The notes beneath the pieces were generated by a model. It searched no databases and was not told the origin of the DNA. It worked only from the letters and a program-made list of their open reading frames with translations. This document shows positions 16,772-25,330 of a stretch of DNA of 56,485 nt, one piece after another. Source of the DNA: an uncultured Peptococcaceae bacterium (GTDB lineage Bacteria > Bacillota > Peptococcia > Peptococcales > Peptococcaceae); NCBI GenBank assembly GCA_934229395.1, contig CAKQDL010000008.1:1-56485 (forward strand), in the 5' to 3' direction. Numbering within the stretch: position 1 is the first letter of the stretch; each line of letters starts with the position of its first letter. Made by a program: the position numbers and the translations under genes.

Positions 16772-17086
16772 TTAATACTCTTTGCCGCTGCTCTTGAGCA
16801 CGCGGATCTTCTTACCATCAACGAACTTGTAACCAATACGGGAACCCTTCTTGTTGGCTGGGTCATAAGCCATAACATTGGATACGTGAATTGGCATTTC
16901 CTTGTCGATGATGCCACCTTGAGGATTGGCTTGGGATGGTTTGGTGTGGCGCTTAGCTACTGCTACGCCTTCTACGATTACGCGGCCTACTTCAGGAAGA
17001 GCCTTGAGGACCTTACCTACCTTACCTTTATCTTTACCAGAGATGACGATAACTTCGTCACCCTTACGAATTTTCATTTTAGGCAC
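16772..17086 (-). CDS. rplX: 50S ribosomal protein L24
   Basis: A 104-residue protein with an N-terminal KOW motif (KGDEVIVISGKDKGKVGKVL) and the conserved segment VAVAKRHTKPSQANPQGGI. L24 starts assembly of the large subunit and lies near the tunnel exit. The start is GTG (17084-17086) after GGAGGTGA, giving MPKMKIRKGDE. Confidence 0.97.
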   Translation of the reverse strand: MPKMKIRKGDEVIVISGKDKGKVGKVLKALPEVGRVIVEGVAVAKRHTKPSQANPQGGIIDKEMPIHVSNVMAYDPANKKGSRIGYKFVDGKKIRVLKSSGKEY

Positions 17087-17105
17087 TTATATTCACCTCC
17101 AAGGA

Positions 17106-17474
17106 TTAAAGTACTTCAGGTGCCAAGCTGACGATCTTCATGAAATCTTTGTCACGAAGTTCTCTGGCAACTGGCCCAAAGATACGAGTTCCTCTTGGGC
17201 TCTTATCATCTTTAATAATAACAGCTGCATTTTCGCTGAAGCGAATGTAAGAGCCGTCTGGACGCTTAACTGGGCGAGAGGTACGAACCACTACAGCCTT
17301 TACAACGTCACCCTTCTTGACAACGCCGCCTGGTGTTGCTTCTTTTACTGCACAAATGATGATGTCACCAATGGAAGCGTAACGACGCTTAGTACCACCA
17401 AGCACACGGATGCAGAGAAGTTCTTTTGCGCCAGTGTTGTCACCAACTTTGAGTCTTGTTTCTTGTTGAATCAT
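17106..17474 (-). CDS. rplN: 50S ribosomal protein L14
   Basis: A 122-residue protein, highly conserved (MIQQETRLKVGDNTGAKELL; ARELRDKDFMKIVSLAPEVL at the C-terminus). L14 forms intersubunit bridges with 16S rRNA. The gap to rpsQ upstream is 33 nt, too small for a separate promoter, so the spc segment is transcribed together with the S10 segment. Confidence 0.98.
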   Translation of the reverse strand: MIQQETRLKVGDNTGAKELLCIRVLGGTKRRYASIGDIIICAVKEATPGGVVKKGDVVKAVVVRTSRPVKRPDGSYIRFSENAAVIIKDDKSPRGTRIFGPVARELRDKDFMKIVSLAPEVL

Positions 17475-17507
17475 TACGAGCTTTCCTCCTTTCGAGCTTA
17501 CGATGCC

Positions 17508-17771
17508 TTAAACAATCGGTGCCTTTTCAAGGATTTCGACGAGGCGCCATCTTTTGGTCTTAGATAGTGGACGAGTTTCCATGATTTTAACGCGATCCCC
17601 TACCTTAGCCTCGTTGAGCTCGTCGTGGGCTTTGAAGTGGTTGGTATTCTTCGCAAGCTTACCATACAGAGGATGGCGGCGAGGACTATCAACATCTACA
17701 ACAATTGTCTTGTCCATTTTATCGGAGCTAACAATGCCGATACGCACTTTTCTATTGTTACGATCTGCCAC
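17508..17771 (-). CDS. rpsQ: 30S ribosomal protein S17
   Basis: An 87-residue OB-fold protein (KVRIGIVSSDKMDKTIVVDV; VKIMETRPLSKTKRWRLVEI). S17 binds the 5' domain of 16S rRNA early in assembly. The start is GTG (17769-17771) after GGAGGAAG. It is the last gene of the classic S10 segment. Confidence 0.97.
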   Translation of the reverse strand: MADRNNRKVRIGIVSSDKMDKTIVVDVDSPRRHPLYGKLAKNTNHFKAHDELNEAKVGDRVKIMETRPLSKTKRWRLVEILEKAPIV

Positions 17772-17788
17772 TTTTCTTCCTCCTTCAC

Positions 17789-17989
17789 TTACGCTTGAGC
17801 AGCGATTTCGCGTTCGCGAATCACAGTCTTAGCTCTAGCGATGTCTTTTTTAACTTGCTTGAGTTGCATTGGGTTTTCGAGTTGGCCGGTAGCCATCTGG
17901 AAACGTAGGTTAAAGAGTTCTTCTTTAAGATCAATAACCTTTTTGTTCAACTCTTCAGTTGAAAGTTCTCTTAAGGTTTCTGCCTTCAT
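17789..17989 (-). CDS. rpmC: 50S ribosomal protein L29
   Basis: A 66-residue helical protein (MKAETLRELSTEELNKKVID; VKKDIARAKTVIREREIAAQ). L29 lies next to L23 at the tunnel exit, where trigger factor and the signal recognition particle dock. Its start overlaps the rplP stop by one base, implying translational coupling. Confidence 0.97.
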   Translation of the reverse strand: MKAETLRELSTEELNKKVIDLKEELFNLRFQMATGQLENPMQLKQVKKDIARAKTVIREREIAAQA

Positions 17990-18414
17990 TAGATACCAGC
18001 CTCCATTTCTTCATTCTTTACAATCTTGCACTTGCAAGGAAGTTTGTGCATAGCGAGACGAAGTGCTTCACGAGCAGTTTCTTCTGGAACGCCACTTACT
18101 TCAAACATTACACGACCTGGCTTTACTACTGCTACCCAGTAGTCAGGAGCACCCTTACCAGAACCCATGCGGACTTCAGCTGGCTTTGCGGTTACAGGTT
18201 GGTCAGGGAAAATCTTGATCCATACCTTACCACCACGCTTGATGTAACGGGTCATAGCAATACGGGCTGCTTCGATTTGACGGCTGGTTACCCAAGCACC
18301 GGTGGTAGCTTGCAAACCAAATTCACCGTAAGTTACCTTGGTGCCCTTATGAGCTTCGCCACCAAGTTTTCTACGATGTGGGCGACGCCATTTTGTTCTC
18401 TTAGGCATTAACAT
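17989..18414 (-). CDS. rplP: 50S ribosomal protein L16
   Basis: A 141-residue protein (MLMPKRTKWRRPHRRKLGGE) with the conserved segment GSGKGAPDYWVAVVKPGRVM. L16 organises the A-site tRNA region of the large subunit. The first ATG (18412-18414) is chosen because AGGAGG lies 9 nt upstream. It follows rpsC after 2 nt. Confidence 0.97.
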   Translation of the reverse strand: MLMPKRTKWRRPHRRKLGGEAHKGTKVTYGEFGLQATTGAWVTSRQIEAARIAMTRYIKRGGKVWIKIFPDQPVTAKPAEVRMGSGKGAPDYWVAVVKPGRVMFEVSGVPEETAREALRLAMHKLPCKCKIVKNEEMEAGI

Positions 18415-18416
18415 AA

Positions 18417-19070
18417 TTAGCGTCCTCCTTCTTTGCTGTCATCTAGGATTTCACCGTTGTAAATCCATACTTTGATACCAATCTTACCATAGGTGGTATC
18501 TGCTTCATAGAAACCGTAATCAATATCTGCACGAAGGGTGTGTAGAGGCACTTTGCCTTCGGTAACCCATTCGGTACGAGCGATATCAGCACCAGCCAAA
18601 CGGCCTGCGCAGCTTACTTTAATACCAAGAGCGCCAGCTTTTTGAGCTCTTTGGATGTGTTGCTTCATAGCACGACGATAAGCCACACGGTTTTCCAATG
18701 CTTGAGCAATGGATTCTGCAACGAGTTGTGCACTCTTTTCAGGTTGCTTTACTTCAACAACACTGATGGAAACGCTCTTTTGGGTGAGCTTTTCAAGTTC
18801 TCCACGAAGTACTTCGATTGCGGAACCGTTACGACCAATGACGATACCAGGTTTTGCAGTGTGGATGGTAACCTTGATCTTGGTAGTACCAGTGCGTTCG
18901 ATGATGATTCTAGCAACACCGCTGTCGAAGAGTTTGGTCTTTACGAATTTACGTACTTTGAAATCTTCATGGAGGAGATCGACATAGTTTTTATCGTTAG
19001 CATACCATTTAGCGTCCCAATCGCGGATAACGCCAACACGAATGCCTATTGGATTTACTTTTTGTCCCAC
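18417..19070 (-). CDS. rpsC: 30S ribosomal protein S3
   Basis: A 217-residue protein with an N-terminal KH domain containing the conserved element TAKPGIVIGRNGSAIEVLRG, and the C-terminal S3 domain (GIKVSCAGRLAGADIARTEW). S3 lines the mRNA entry channel and has helicase-like activity on incoming mRNA. The start is GTG (19068-19070) after AGGAGGAA, giving MGQKVNPIGIRVG. Confidence 0.97.
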   Translation of the reverse strand: MGQKVNPIGIRVGVIRDWDAKWYANDKNYVDLLHEDFKVRKFVKTKLFDSGVARIIIERTGTTKIKVTIHTAKPGIVIGRNGSAIEVLRGELEKLTQKSVSISVVEVKQPEKSAQLVAESIAQALENRVAYRRAMKQHIQRAQKAGALGIKVSCAGRLAGADIARTEWVTEGKVPLHTLRADIDYGFYEADTTYGKIGIKVWIYNGEILDDSKEGGR

Positions 19071-19081
19071 AGTATTCCTCC

Positions 19082-19414
19082 TTATCTTTCGCTTACCATA
19101 ATAGTGATGTGGCTGGTTCTCTTATTGATGGCATCAGCGCGACCCATAGCGCGTGGCTTGAAGCGCTTGATGCTTGGGCCTGCATCTACGAATGCAGTAC
19201 TTACAACGAGATTGTCAACATCCATATCATAGTTATGCTCTGCGTTTGCAACAGCGGATTTTAAAACCTTCATTACGATTGCAGAACCTTTATGTGGAGT
19301 AAATTGTAAAATATTGTAAGCTTCTTGTACGCTCTTGCCGCGAACCAAGTCAACCACTTGGCGAGCCTTGCGTGGTGAAATTCTAATGTGTTTTGCACAT
19401 GCTTTTGCTTCCAC
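19082..19414 (-). CDS. rplV: 50S ribosomal protein L22
   Basis: A 110-residue protein, the usual length, when started at the GTG at 19412-19414; AAAGGAGG is about 8 nt upstream. The N-terminus is then MEAKACAKHIRISPRKARQV. A further in-frame ATG at 19460-19462 would add 16 residues unlike the family and overlap the rpsS end, so it is rejected. L22 lines the exit tunnel with L4; its long beta hairpin is where some macrolide-resistance changes arise. Confidence 0.95.
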   Translation of the reverse strand: MEAKACAKHIRISPRKARQVVDLVRGKSVQEAYNILQFTPHKGSAIVMKVLKSAVANAEHNYDMDVDNLVVSTAFVDAGPSIKRFKPRAMGRADAINKRTSHITIMVSER

Positions 19415-19433
19415 TAAATTTCCTCCTTTCTGC

Positions 19434-19715
19434 TTATCGGGAACGACTGGATTTTTCGTCACCTGCGTGACCCTTGTAGGTACGGGTAGGTGCGAATTCG
19501 CCTAGTTTATGTCCAACCATGTCTTCAGTTACATACACTGGAATATGCTTTCTGCCATCGTGAACGGCAAAAGTGTGCCCAATGAATTCTGGGAAGATGG
19601 TGGATGAACGTGACCAAGTCTTGATCACGGATTTTTCATTGTTTTCATTCATTGCTACAACTTTGTTGTAGAGTTTTTCATCAACAAAAGGTCCTTTTTT
19701 GAGAGATCTGCTCAT
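19434..19715 (-). CDS. rpsS: 30S ribosomal protein S19
   Basis: A 93-residue protein (MSRSLKKGPFVDEKLYNKV; VTEDMVGHKLGEFAPTRTYK). S19 pairs with S13 in the head of the small subunit and contacts the large subunit. The ATG follows a GGAGG site. It lies between rplB and rplV. Confidence 0.97.
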   Translation of the reverse strand: MSRSLKKGPFVDEKLYNKVVAMNENNEKSVIKTWSRSSTIFPEFIGHTFAVHDGRKHIPVYVTEDMVGHKLGEFAPTRTYKGHAGDEKSSRSR

Positions 19716-19749
19716 GAATGAATTGCCTCCTTTCGATTAAGCCCGGCTT

Positions 19750-20583
19750 TTACTTGCCTTTTCTAGGTGTCACGATGAACTTGTTGCTAAGGTTTTTCTT
19801 CTTACGGGTCTTACCACCGTGAGCAACCTTGCCCCAAGGGCTAACAGGTGACTTACGACCAACAGGTGCACGACCTTCACCACCACCATGTGGGTGATCG
19901 TTAGGGTTCATTACAGAACCACGAACGGTAGGACGAACGCCCATCCAACGGGTACGACCAGCCTTACCAATGTTGATGTTAGCATGTTCATGGTTACCAA
20001 CAACACCGATGGTTGCACGGCAGGTAAGCAAAATCTTGCGAACTTCACCGGAAGGGAGTCTTAGAAGAGCATATTTGCCTTCCTTAGCCATAAGCTGAGC
20101 GCTTACGCCAGCACTACGGCAGATTTGGCCGCCACGACCTGGGTGGAGTTCAATGTTGTGAACTGTGGTACCAACAGGGATGTTAGCCAATGGAAGTGCA
20201 TTACCAGTCTTGATGTCTGCATCTGGACCGGAATAAACCATATCACCAACCTTAAGACCAGCTGGAGCGATGATGTAACGCTTTTCACCATCTAAGTAGT
20301 GAAGAAGAGCGATACGGCTGGAGCGGTTTGGATCGTATTCGATGGTAGCTACGCGAGCTGGAACGCCATCTTTGGTACGCTTAAAGTCGATGATACGATA
20401 TTTTCTCTTGTGACCACCGCCTTGATGGCGAACGGTGATGCGGCCATAGCTGTTACGACCAGCATTTTTCTTTAGTGGTACAAGCAGGGATTTCTCAGGC
20501 TTGTTAGTGGTGATTTCTTCGAAAGAAGAAACAGTCATCTGACGAACGCCAGGAGAAGTCGGCTTAAATGATCTTAATGCCAT
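19750..20583 (-). CDS. rplB: 50S ribosomal protein L2
   Basis: A 277-residue protein opening MALRSFKPTSPGVRQMTVSS, with an OB fold, an SH3-like barrel and the conserved C-terminal element VMNPNDHPHGGGEGRAP. L2 is needed for subunit association and peptidyl transferase activity; the histidine in NDHPHGGG corresponds to the much-studied conserved histidine of the family. Normal length. Confidence 0.98.
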   Translation of the reverse strand: MALRSFKPTSPGVRQMTVSSFEEITTNKPEKSLLVPLKKNAGRNSYGRITVRHQGGGHKRKYRIIDFKRTKDGVPARVATIEYDPNRSSRIALLHYLDGEKRYIIAPAGLKVGDMVYSGPDADIKTGNALPLANIPVGTTVHNIELHPGRGGQICRSAGVSAQLMAKEGKYALLRLPSGEVRKILLTCRATIGVVGNHEHANINIGKAGRTRWMGVRPTVRGSVMNPNDHPHGGGEGRAPVGRKSPVSPWGKVAHGGKTRKKKNLSNKFIVTPRKGK

Positions 20584-20600
20584 TTTGTTCCTCCTATTTA

Positions 20601-20888
20601 TTAAAGACCTTCAAATACTTCGATGCTATCGCCTTCACGGAGTTCAACGATTGCCTTTTTCCAGTTAGCAGTTTTGCCTTGGAAACGGCCCATACGCTTC
20701 ATTTTGCCGTGAACGTTTACGGTGTTAACACCAACAACCGTAACCTTGAAGATTTCTTCGATTGCGTTTTTGATTTCGATTTTGTTGGCATCTTTCGCAA
20801 CCTTGAAGCAATACTTGTTTTCTTGCATCAAATCAACGCTTTTTTCAGTTACAACTGGTTTGATAATGATTTCTCTTGCCAATTTCAT
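20601..20888 (-). CDS. rplW: 50S ribosomal protein L23
   Basis: A 95-residue protein (EIIIKPVVTEKSVDLMQENK; AIEEIFKVTVVGVNTVNVHG). L23 sits at the tunnel exit and is the main docking point for trigger factor. Its ATG overlaps the rplD stop codon by one base, implying coupled translation. Confidence 0.97.
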   Translation of the reverse strand: MKLAREIIIKPVVTEKSVDLMQENKYCFKVAKDANKIEIKNAIEEIFKVTVVGVNTVNVHGKMKRMGRFQGKTANWKKAIVELREGDSIEVFEGL

Positions 20889-21511
20889 TACGCCAACACC
20901 TCCTCAACCTTCGCAACAGCTTCCTTGGTGATGATAACGTTGTTGTTGTTAATGAGTTCATAGGTATTGAGTTCATTAACAGTTACAGGAGTTACGCCCT
21001 TAATGTTACGAGCACTCTTTACAACAGCTTCATCAAGTTCACCGAGGACAACGAGAGTCTTCTTTTCAGCACCAAGTGCTTCGAGAACTTTAACCATGTC
21101 CTTCGTCTTTGGAGCATCAAATGCTAATGCGTCAACTACGGTCAATGCATTTTCCATAACCTTGTCGGAAAGTGCAGAACGCATAGCCAAAGAAACTTTC
21201 TTCTTGTTTACACGGTAGGAATAATCTCTAGGCTTTGGCCCGAAGATGATTGCACCGCCACGCCATAGTGGGGAACGGGAAGTACCAGCACGAGCGCGAC
21301 CAGTACCTTTTTGACGCCATGGCTTGCGGCCACCGCCTCTTACTTCGCCACGGGACTTCGTACGGGAAGTACCACGACGTAAGCCTGCTAAATAATTAAC
21401 TACAACTTCATGCATAACAGCTTTGTTAGGTTCGATGCCGAACACGTCATCGTTAAGAACGATGCCTTCTACTTCAGCGCCTTGCATATTTTTTACTTTA
21501 ATTTCTGGCAT
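20888..21511 (-). CDS. rplD: 50S ribosomal protein L4
   Basis: A 207-residue protein with the long tunnel-lining loop rich in basic residues (GGGRKPWRQKGTGRARAGTS) and the following SPLWRGGAIIFGPKPRDY. L4 lines the exit tunnel with L22 and, in enterobacteria, represses its own operon through the S10 leader; whether it does so here is unknown. Confidence 0.97.
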   Translation of the reverse strand: MPEIKVKNMQGAEVEGIVLNDDVFGIEPNKAVMHEVVVNYLAGLRRGTSRTKSRGEVRGGGRKPWRQKGTGRARAGTSRSPLWRGGAIIFGPKPRDYSYRVNKKKVSLAMRSALSDKVMENALTVVDALAFDAPKTKDMVKVLEALGAEKKTLVVLGELDEAVVKSARNIKGVTPVTVNELNTYELINNNNVIITKEAVAKVEEVLA

Positions 21512-21528
21512 GTATTCTCCTCCTTTCC

Positions 21529-22155
21529 TTACTTACTCTTTACGCTTTCTTTAACAACAACGAGGCTGTTTTTAGCACCAGGGACAGAGCCTTTGATCAA
21601 GAGCAAATTATTTTCAACGTCAACCTTAACAACCTTAAGGTTTTGAACGGTAGTGTTCTTATTCCCAGCACGACCAGGCATCAAATGGCCTTTGAATACG
21701 TGATGAGGACCGGCAGCGCCAACAGAACCGGTTTTTCTCTTGTGCTTGGAACCGTGTGTCATAGGCCCACGATGACGGCCGTAGCGCTTAATGGTACCTG
21801 CAAAGCCTTTACCCTTGCTTACGCCGGAAACGTCGATTGCGTCGCCTTCAGCAAAAACATCAGCTTTGATTTCGTCGCCATTGTTGTAGCTAGCTGGTTC
21901 TTCAACGGTGAATTCGCGAAGATACTTTCTAGCGGCTACACCGGCCTTGTCGAAATGACCCTTAGCAGGCTTGTTTACTGCTACAGGCTTAATATCGCCA
22001 AAGCCGACCTGAACAGCATTATATCCGTCAGTATCAATTGTCTTAACTTGGGTGACCACGCAAGGGCCTGCTTCTACTACAGTTACAGGAACCAAAACGC
22101 CTTCTGGAGTGAAGATCTGGGTCATCCCGATTTTCTTACCTAAAATGGCTTTCAT
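21529..22155 (-). CDS. rplC: 50S ribosomal protein L3
   Basis: A 208-residue protein (MKAILGKKIGMTQIFTPEG) with the long internal loop that reaches the peptidyl transferase centre (GTIKRYGRHRGPMTHGSKHK; MPGRAGNKNTTVQNLKVV). It starts large-subunit assembly. Normal length; second gene of the operon. Confidence 0.98.
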   Translation of the reverse strand: MKAILGKKIGMTQIFTPEGVLVPVTVVEAGPCVVTQVKTIDTDGYNAVQVGFGDIKPVAVNKPAKGHFDKAGVAARKYLREFTVEEPASYNNGDEIKADVFAEGDAIDVSGVSKGKGFAGTIKRYGRHRGPMTHGSKHKRKTGSVGAAGPHHVFKGHLMPGRAGNKNTTVQNLKVVKVDVENNLLLIKGSVPGAKNSLVVVKESVKSK

Positions 22156-22183
22156 ACGAAACTGCCACCTCCTTCTCTAATTA

Positions 22184-22492
22184 TTATAATTTGATTTCGA
22201 TTTCAACGCCGCTTGGCAAATCCAAACGCATAAGAGCTTCTACAGTCTTATTGGTGTGTTCGGTGATGTCAATGAGACGTTTGTGGGTTCTGGTTTCGAA
22301 CTGTTCTCTACTGTCTTTGTTAACGTGTGGAGAACGAAGTACGGTGTAGACTGCCTTTTCAGTTGGTAGTGGTACTGGACCGGAAACGGTAGCACCAGTC
22401 TTCTTGGCAGTTTCTACGATTTTGCTTGCGCTTTGATCAAGCACTTTGTGATCAAAAGCCTTCAAGCGGATTCTGATTTTGCTTCTTGCCAT
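22184..22492 (-). CDS. rpsJ: 30S ribosomal protein S10
   Basis: A 102-residue protein (KIRIRLKAFDHKVLDQSASK; the RSPHVNKDSREQFE loop). S10 works in the head of the small subunit and as NusE in antitermination complexes. It is the first gene of the operon; an AGGAGG site precedes the ATG and the promoter lies at 22617-22645, about 120 nt upstream. No tuf, fus or rpsL/rpsG genes lie upstream; the clpC operon takes their place. Confidence 0.98.
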   Translation of the reverse strand: MARSKIRIRLKAFDHKVLDQSASKIVETAKKTGATVSGPVPLPTEKAVYTVLRSPHVNKDSREQFETRTHKRLIDITEHTNKTVEALMRLDLPSGVEIEIKL

Positions 22493-22616
22493 TATTTTTC
22501 CTCCTTGTTTTCGCCCGATTGTCGGACTTCTCCGCGTGAGTTACCTAGAACACGGACTCAGGTGTGTCCTGTCGCCTAGCAATCTCCCGCTTCGTTGCGT
22601 TTTCAGGCACCACTAC
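22493..22616 (-). promoter_or_regulatory. 5' leader of the S10 operon mRNA
   Basis: About 120 nt of untranslated leader lie between the predicted transcription start and rpsJ. A short hairpin is possible from GGACAC and GTGTTC around the sequence between 22540 and 22572. No known leader motif (for example an enterobacterial L4-binding fold) could be recognised, so autoregulation is possible but not shown. Confidence 0.4.
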
Positions 22617-22645
22617 ATAGTACCATACGATTTGCTTCAATGCAA
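22617..22645 (-). promoter_or_regulatory. Sigma-A promoter of the S10-spc-alpha operon
   Basis: On the minus strand TTGCAT (22640-22645) and TACTAT (22617-22622) are separated by exactly 17 bp. AT-rich sequence with several T/A runs lies upstream (22646-22760) and could act as an UP element. It is the only good promoter seen for the roughly 15-kb operon. Confidence 0.75.
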
Positions 22646-22799
22646 GCGTTTTTTTGCTTATTTCTAGCGGTTTTTCGTCATTTTTTCTAGCAGTCACTAT
22701 GCGACCGCTTTTCATTTTTCATCCTCTTCTCTTCAAATTTTTCTAAATTTTTCTCAAAAATTTTGACCGCGAGCGAACGGCTATTTCTAATTGCACACG

Positions 22800-22839
22800 C
22801 AAAAAGGCCGCGGGCTTTTTTTGCTCGCGGCCTTTTTTT
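22800..22839 (-). terminator. Terminator of the ctsR-mcsA-mcsB-clpC operon
   Basis: AAAAAGGCCGCG and CGCGGCCTTTTTTT form a GC-rich stem of 12 bp with a 13-nt loop. On the minus strand the stem ends in a T-run. It begins a few bases after the clpC stop codon. Confidence 0.9.
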
Positions 22840-22845
22840 GTTCTA

Positions 22846-25317
22846 TTACTTGGTGAAGACGAACTTGCCTTCTTCTACGTCGACCTTGATGGTGTCGCCT
22901 TCTTTGTATTTCCCTTCTAGGAGGGCATCGGCGAGTGGGTCTTCGATTTTATTTTGGATGGTACGGCGGAGTGGACGTGCGCCGTATTCTACGTCGTAGC
23001 CATCGCGGCTGAGCTCCTTGAGGGCTTCATCGGTGAGCTCAAGGCTGAGGTCTTGCTCTGCCAAACGCTTACGAAGATCGTTCATCATAATGTTGGCAAT
23101 GTCGCCAAGCTCTGCTTCGGTGAGTGGATGGAAGACAACGATGTCGTCAATACGGTTGAGAAATTCTGGACGGAAAGCACGCTTTAGGTTTTCCATGACC
23201 TTTTCCTTCATTGTATTGTAATCGGTTTCTGTCTTTTCTTCTTCAGCAACAGAGGTGAAGCCAAGGCTCTTGTTGTTCATGATGGTTTGAGAGCCGAGGT
23301 TGGAGGTCATGATGATGACGGTATTTTTAAAATCAACCACGCGGCCTTGGCTGTCGGTGAGGCGGCCATCGTCGAGTACCTGGAGGAGGATGTTAAACAC
23401 ATCTGGATGGGCCTTTTCGATTTCGTCTAGGAGAACAACGCTGTATGGTTTACGGCGTACGGCTTCTGTGAGTTGACCACCTTCATCGTAGCCTACATAT
23501 CCTGGAGGCGCCCCAACAAGACGGCTGACAGCGAATTTTTCCATGTATTCGCTCATGTCGATACGAATCATGGCGTTTTCATCGTCAAAGAGGGCTTCGG
23601 CGAGGGACTTGGCAAGCTCGGTTTTACCTACACCGGTAGGCCCTAGGAAGAGGAAACTACCAATAGGACGCTTTGCATCCTTGATGCCACTATGGGCACG
23701 GCGCACGGCCTTAGAAACAGCGGTAACGGCTTCTTCTTGGCCAATGACACGCTTGTGCAAAATGCCTTCAAGGTTCAAAAGACGTTGGCTATCTTCTTCT
23801 TTGAGCTTGGTTACAGGCACGCCGGACCAGTTGGAAACGATTTCTGCAATGTCTTCGGCAGTAACCTTTTGATGGGTGGTTTTGTTTTGCTTATCCCAGG
23901 CGTCACGTGCTTCGTCGAGCTTGGCTTGGAGGGCCTTCTTTTCGTCACGGTATTCGGCAGCCTTTTCAAAGGCTTGGGATTTGATGGCTGCTTCCATTTC
24001 GTTGGTGAGCTCTTCGAGCTTGCTTTCCATTTCTTGAATGCTTTCTGGTGCAGTGTTGTGTCTTAGGCGCACACGGGAGCAAGCTTCATCAATAAGGTCG
24101 ATGGCCTTGTCTGGAAGATGACGATCGTTGATGTAGCGGTCAGAAAGCTTGACGGCTTGAACAATAGCTTCATCGTCGATGGCTACTTGGTGGTAGGCTT
24201 CGTACTTGTCCTTAATACCACGCAAAATTTCGGTGGCGTCTTCAACGCTAGGTTCATCAACCACAACAGGTTGGAAACGACGTTCCAAAGCTGCATCCTT
24301 TTCGATGTTCTTTCTATATTCATCCAAGGTGGTGGCACCAATGACTTGCAAATCGCCACGGGCCAATTCCGGCTTTAAGATGTTGGCTGCATCGAGGGAG
24401 CCTTCGGCAGAGCCGGCGCCAACGATGGTGTGAATTTCATCAATAAAGAGGATGACGTTTTTCTTTGCCTTGACCTCTTCGATGATGTTTTTTACACGTT
24501 CTTCAAAGTCACCACGGTACTTGCTGCCTGCTACAAGGCCGCCCATATCTACATTGACAATTTCCTTGTCCTTCAAAAGCTCTGGCACATCGCCATTTAC
24601 AATGCGTTGAGCCAAGCCTTCGGCGATGGCAGTTTTACCTACACCAGGTTCACCAATGAGCACTGGGTTATTCTTGGTACGACGGATGAGAATTTGAATC
24701 ACACGTTCAATTTCCTTGGCACGACCAATGACAGGGTCAATCTTGCCTTCCTTGGCCATTTGGTTGAGGTTGCGGCCAAATTCTTCGAGGGCGCTACCCT
24801 TGCCGTTGGTGCCTTCTGGGTTTTGACCATCTTGGCCGCCGTAGTTCATGCCCTGCCCGCCTTGGTTGCTGCCAAAGACGCCGCCTCCATAATGGCCGTT
24901 GATTTCACGCACCACATTGTCTAGGCCAACGCCTTGGTCGGCCAAAACTTGGTAAGCCACGCCTTCAGCCGATTGCATAATGGCTAAGAGCAAATGCTCG
25001 GTAGCAATGGCGTTCATGCGAAGACGCACGGCCAAGCTCCAAGCTACTTCGAAGCTTCTCTTTACACGAGGAGTGTATTCCAAACGGTTAGGGTTAACGG
25101 CTTCTTTGCCAGCGCCTACCATAGAAAGAATGCCTTCTCTGGTTTTATCATAATCGACGTTCAAAGAACGCAATACATCAGACGCAATACCAGGGGCGCG
25201 CATCACACCTAGGAGCAAATGCTCGGTGCCAATCACTCGGTGGTTCATTTTGATGGCTTCTTCTTGCGCATAGGCAAGGGCCATTTGTGCGTTTTCTGTA
25301 AAGTTAAATGCCTTCAT
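22846..25317 (-). CDS. clpC: ATP-dependent Clp protease ATP-binding subunit ClpC
   Basis: An 823-residue AAA+ unfoldase. Two N-terminal Clp repeats cover residues 1-140, where McsB-marked (phospho-arginine) substrates dock. A glycine/asparagine/glutamine-rich linker follows at about 144-173. The first ATPase domain has Walker A GEPGVGKT (222-229), the UVR-containing middle domain (EMEAAIKSQAFEKAAEYRDE) binds adaptors, and the second ATPase domain has GPTGVGKTELA. ClpC feeds proteins to ClpP, whose gene is not in this window. It is the last gene of the operon, 13 nt after mcsB. Confidence 0.97.
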   Translation of the reverse strand: MKAFNFTENAQMALAYAQEEAIKMNHRVIGTEHLLLGVMRAPGIASDVLRSLNVDYDKTREGILSMVGAGKEAVNPNRLEYTPRVKRSFEVAWSLAVRLRMNAIATEHLLLAIMQSAEGVAYQVLADQGVGLDNVVREINGHYGGGVFGSNQGGQGMNYGGQDGQNPEGTNGKGSALEEFGRNLNQMAKEGKIDPVIGRAKEIERVIQILIRRTKNNPVLIGEPGVGKTAIAEGLAQRIVNGDVPELLKDKEIVNVDMGGLVAGSKYRGDFEERVKNIIEEVKAKKNVILFIDEIHTIVGAGSAEGSLDAANILKPELARGDLQVIGATTLDEYRKNIEKDAALERRFQPVVVDEPSVEDATEILRGIKDKYEAYHQVAIDDEAIVQAVKLSDRYINDRHLPDKAIDLIDEACSRVRLRHNTAPESIQEMESKLEELTNEMEAAIKSQAFEKAAEYRDEKKALQAKLDEARDAWDKQNKTTHQKVTAEDIAEIVSNWSGVPVTKLKEEDSQRLLNLEGILHKRVIGQEEAVTAVSKAVRRAHSGIKDAKRPIGSFLFLGPTGVGKTELAKSLAEALFDDENAMIRIDMSEYMEKFAVSRLVGAPPGYVGYDEGGQLTEAVRRKPYSVVLLDEIEKAHPDVFNILLQVLDDGRLTDSQGRVVDFKNTVIIMTSNLGSQTIMNNKSLGFTSVAEEEKTETDYNTMKEKVMENLKRAFRPEFLNRIDDIVVFHPLTEAELGDIANIMMNDLRKRLAEQDLSLELTDEALKELSRDGYDVEYGARPLRRTIQNKIEDPLADALLEGKYKEGDTIKVDVEEGKFVFTK

Positions 25318-25330
25318 ATAGATCCTCTCC

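Noticed and set aside
19415..19462. N-terminal extension of L22 from the ATG at 19460-19462
   Set aside because: It overlaps the rpsS end, is unlike L22, and AAAGGAGG directs initiation at the GTG at 19412-19414.
22493..22845. tRNA gene or riboswitch in the clpC-rpsJ gap
   Set aside because: No tRNA arm pattern or known riboswitch core could be found; the stretch is explained by a terminator, promoter and leader.
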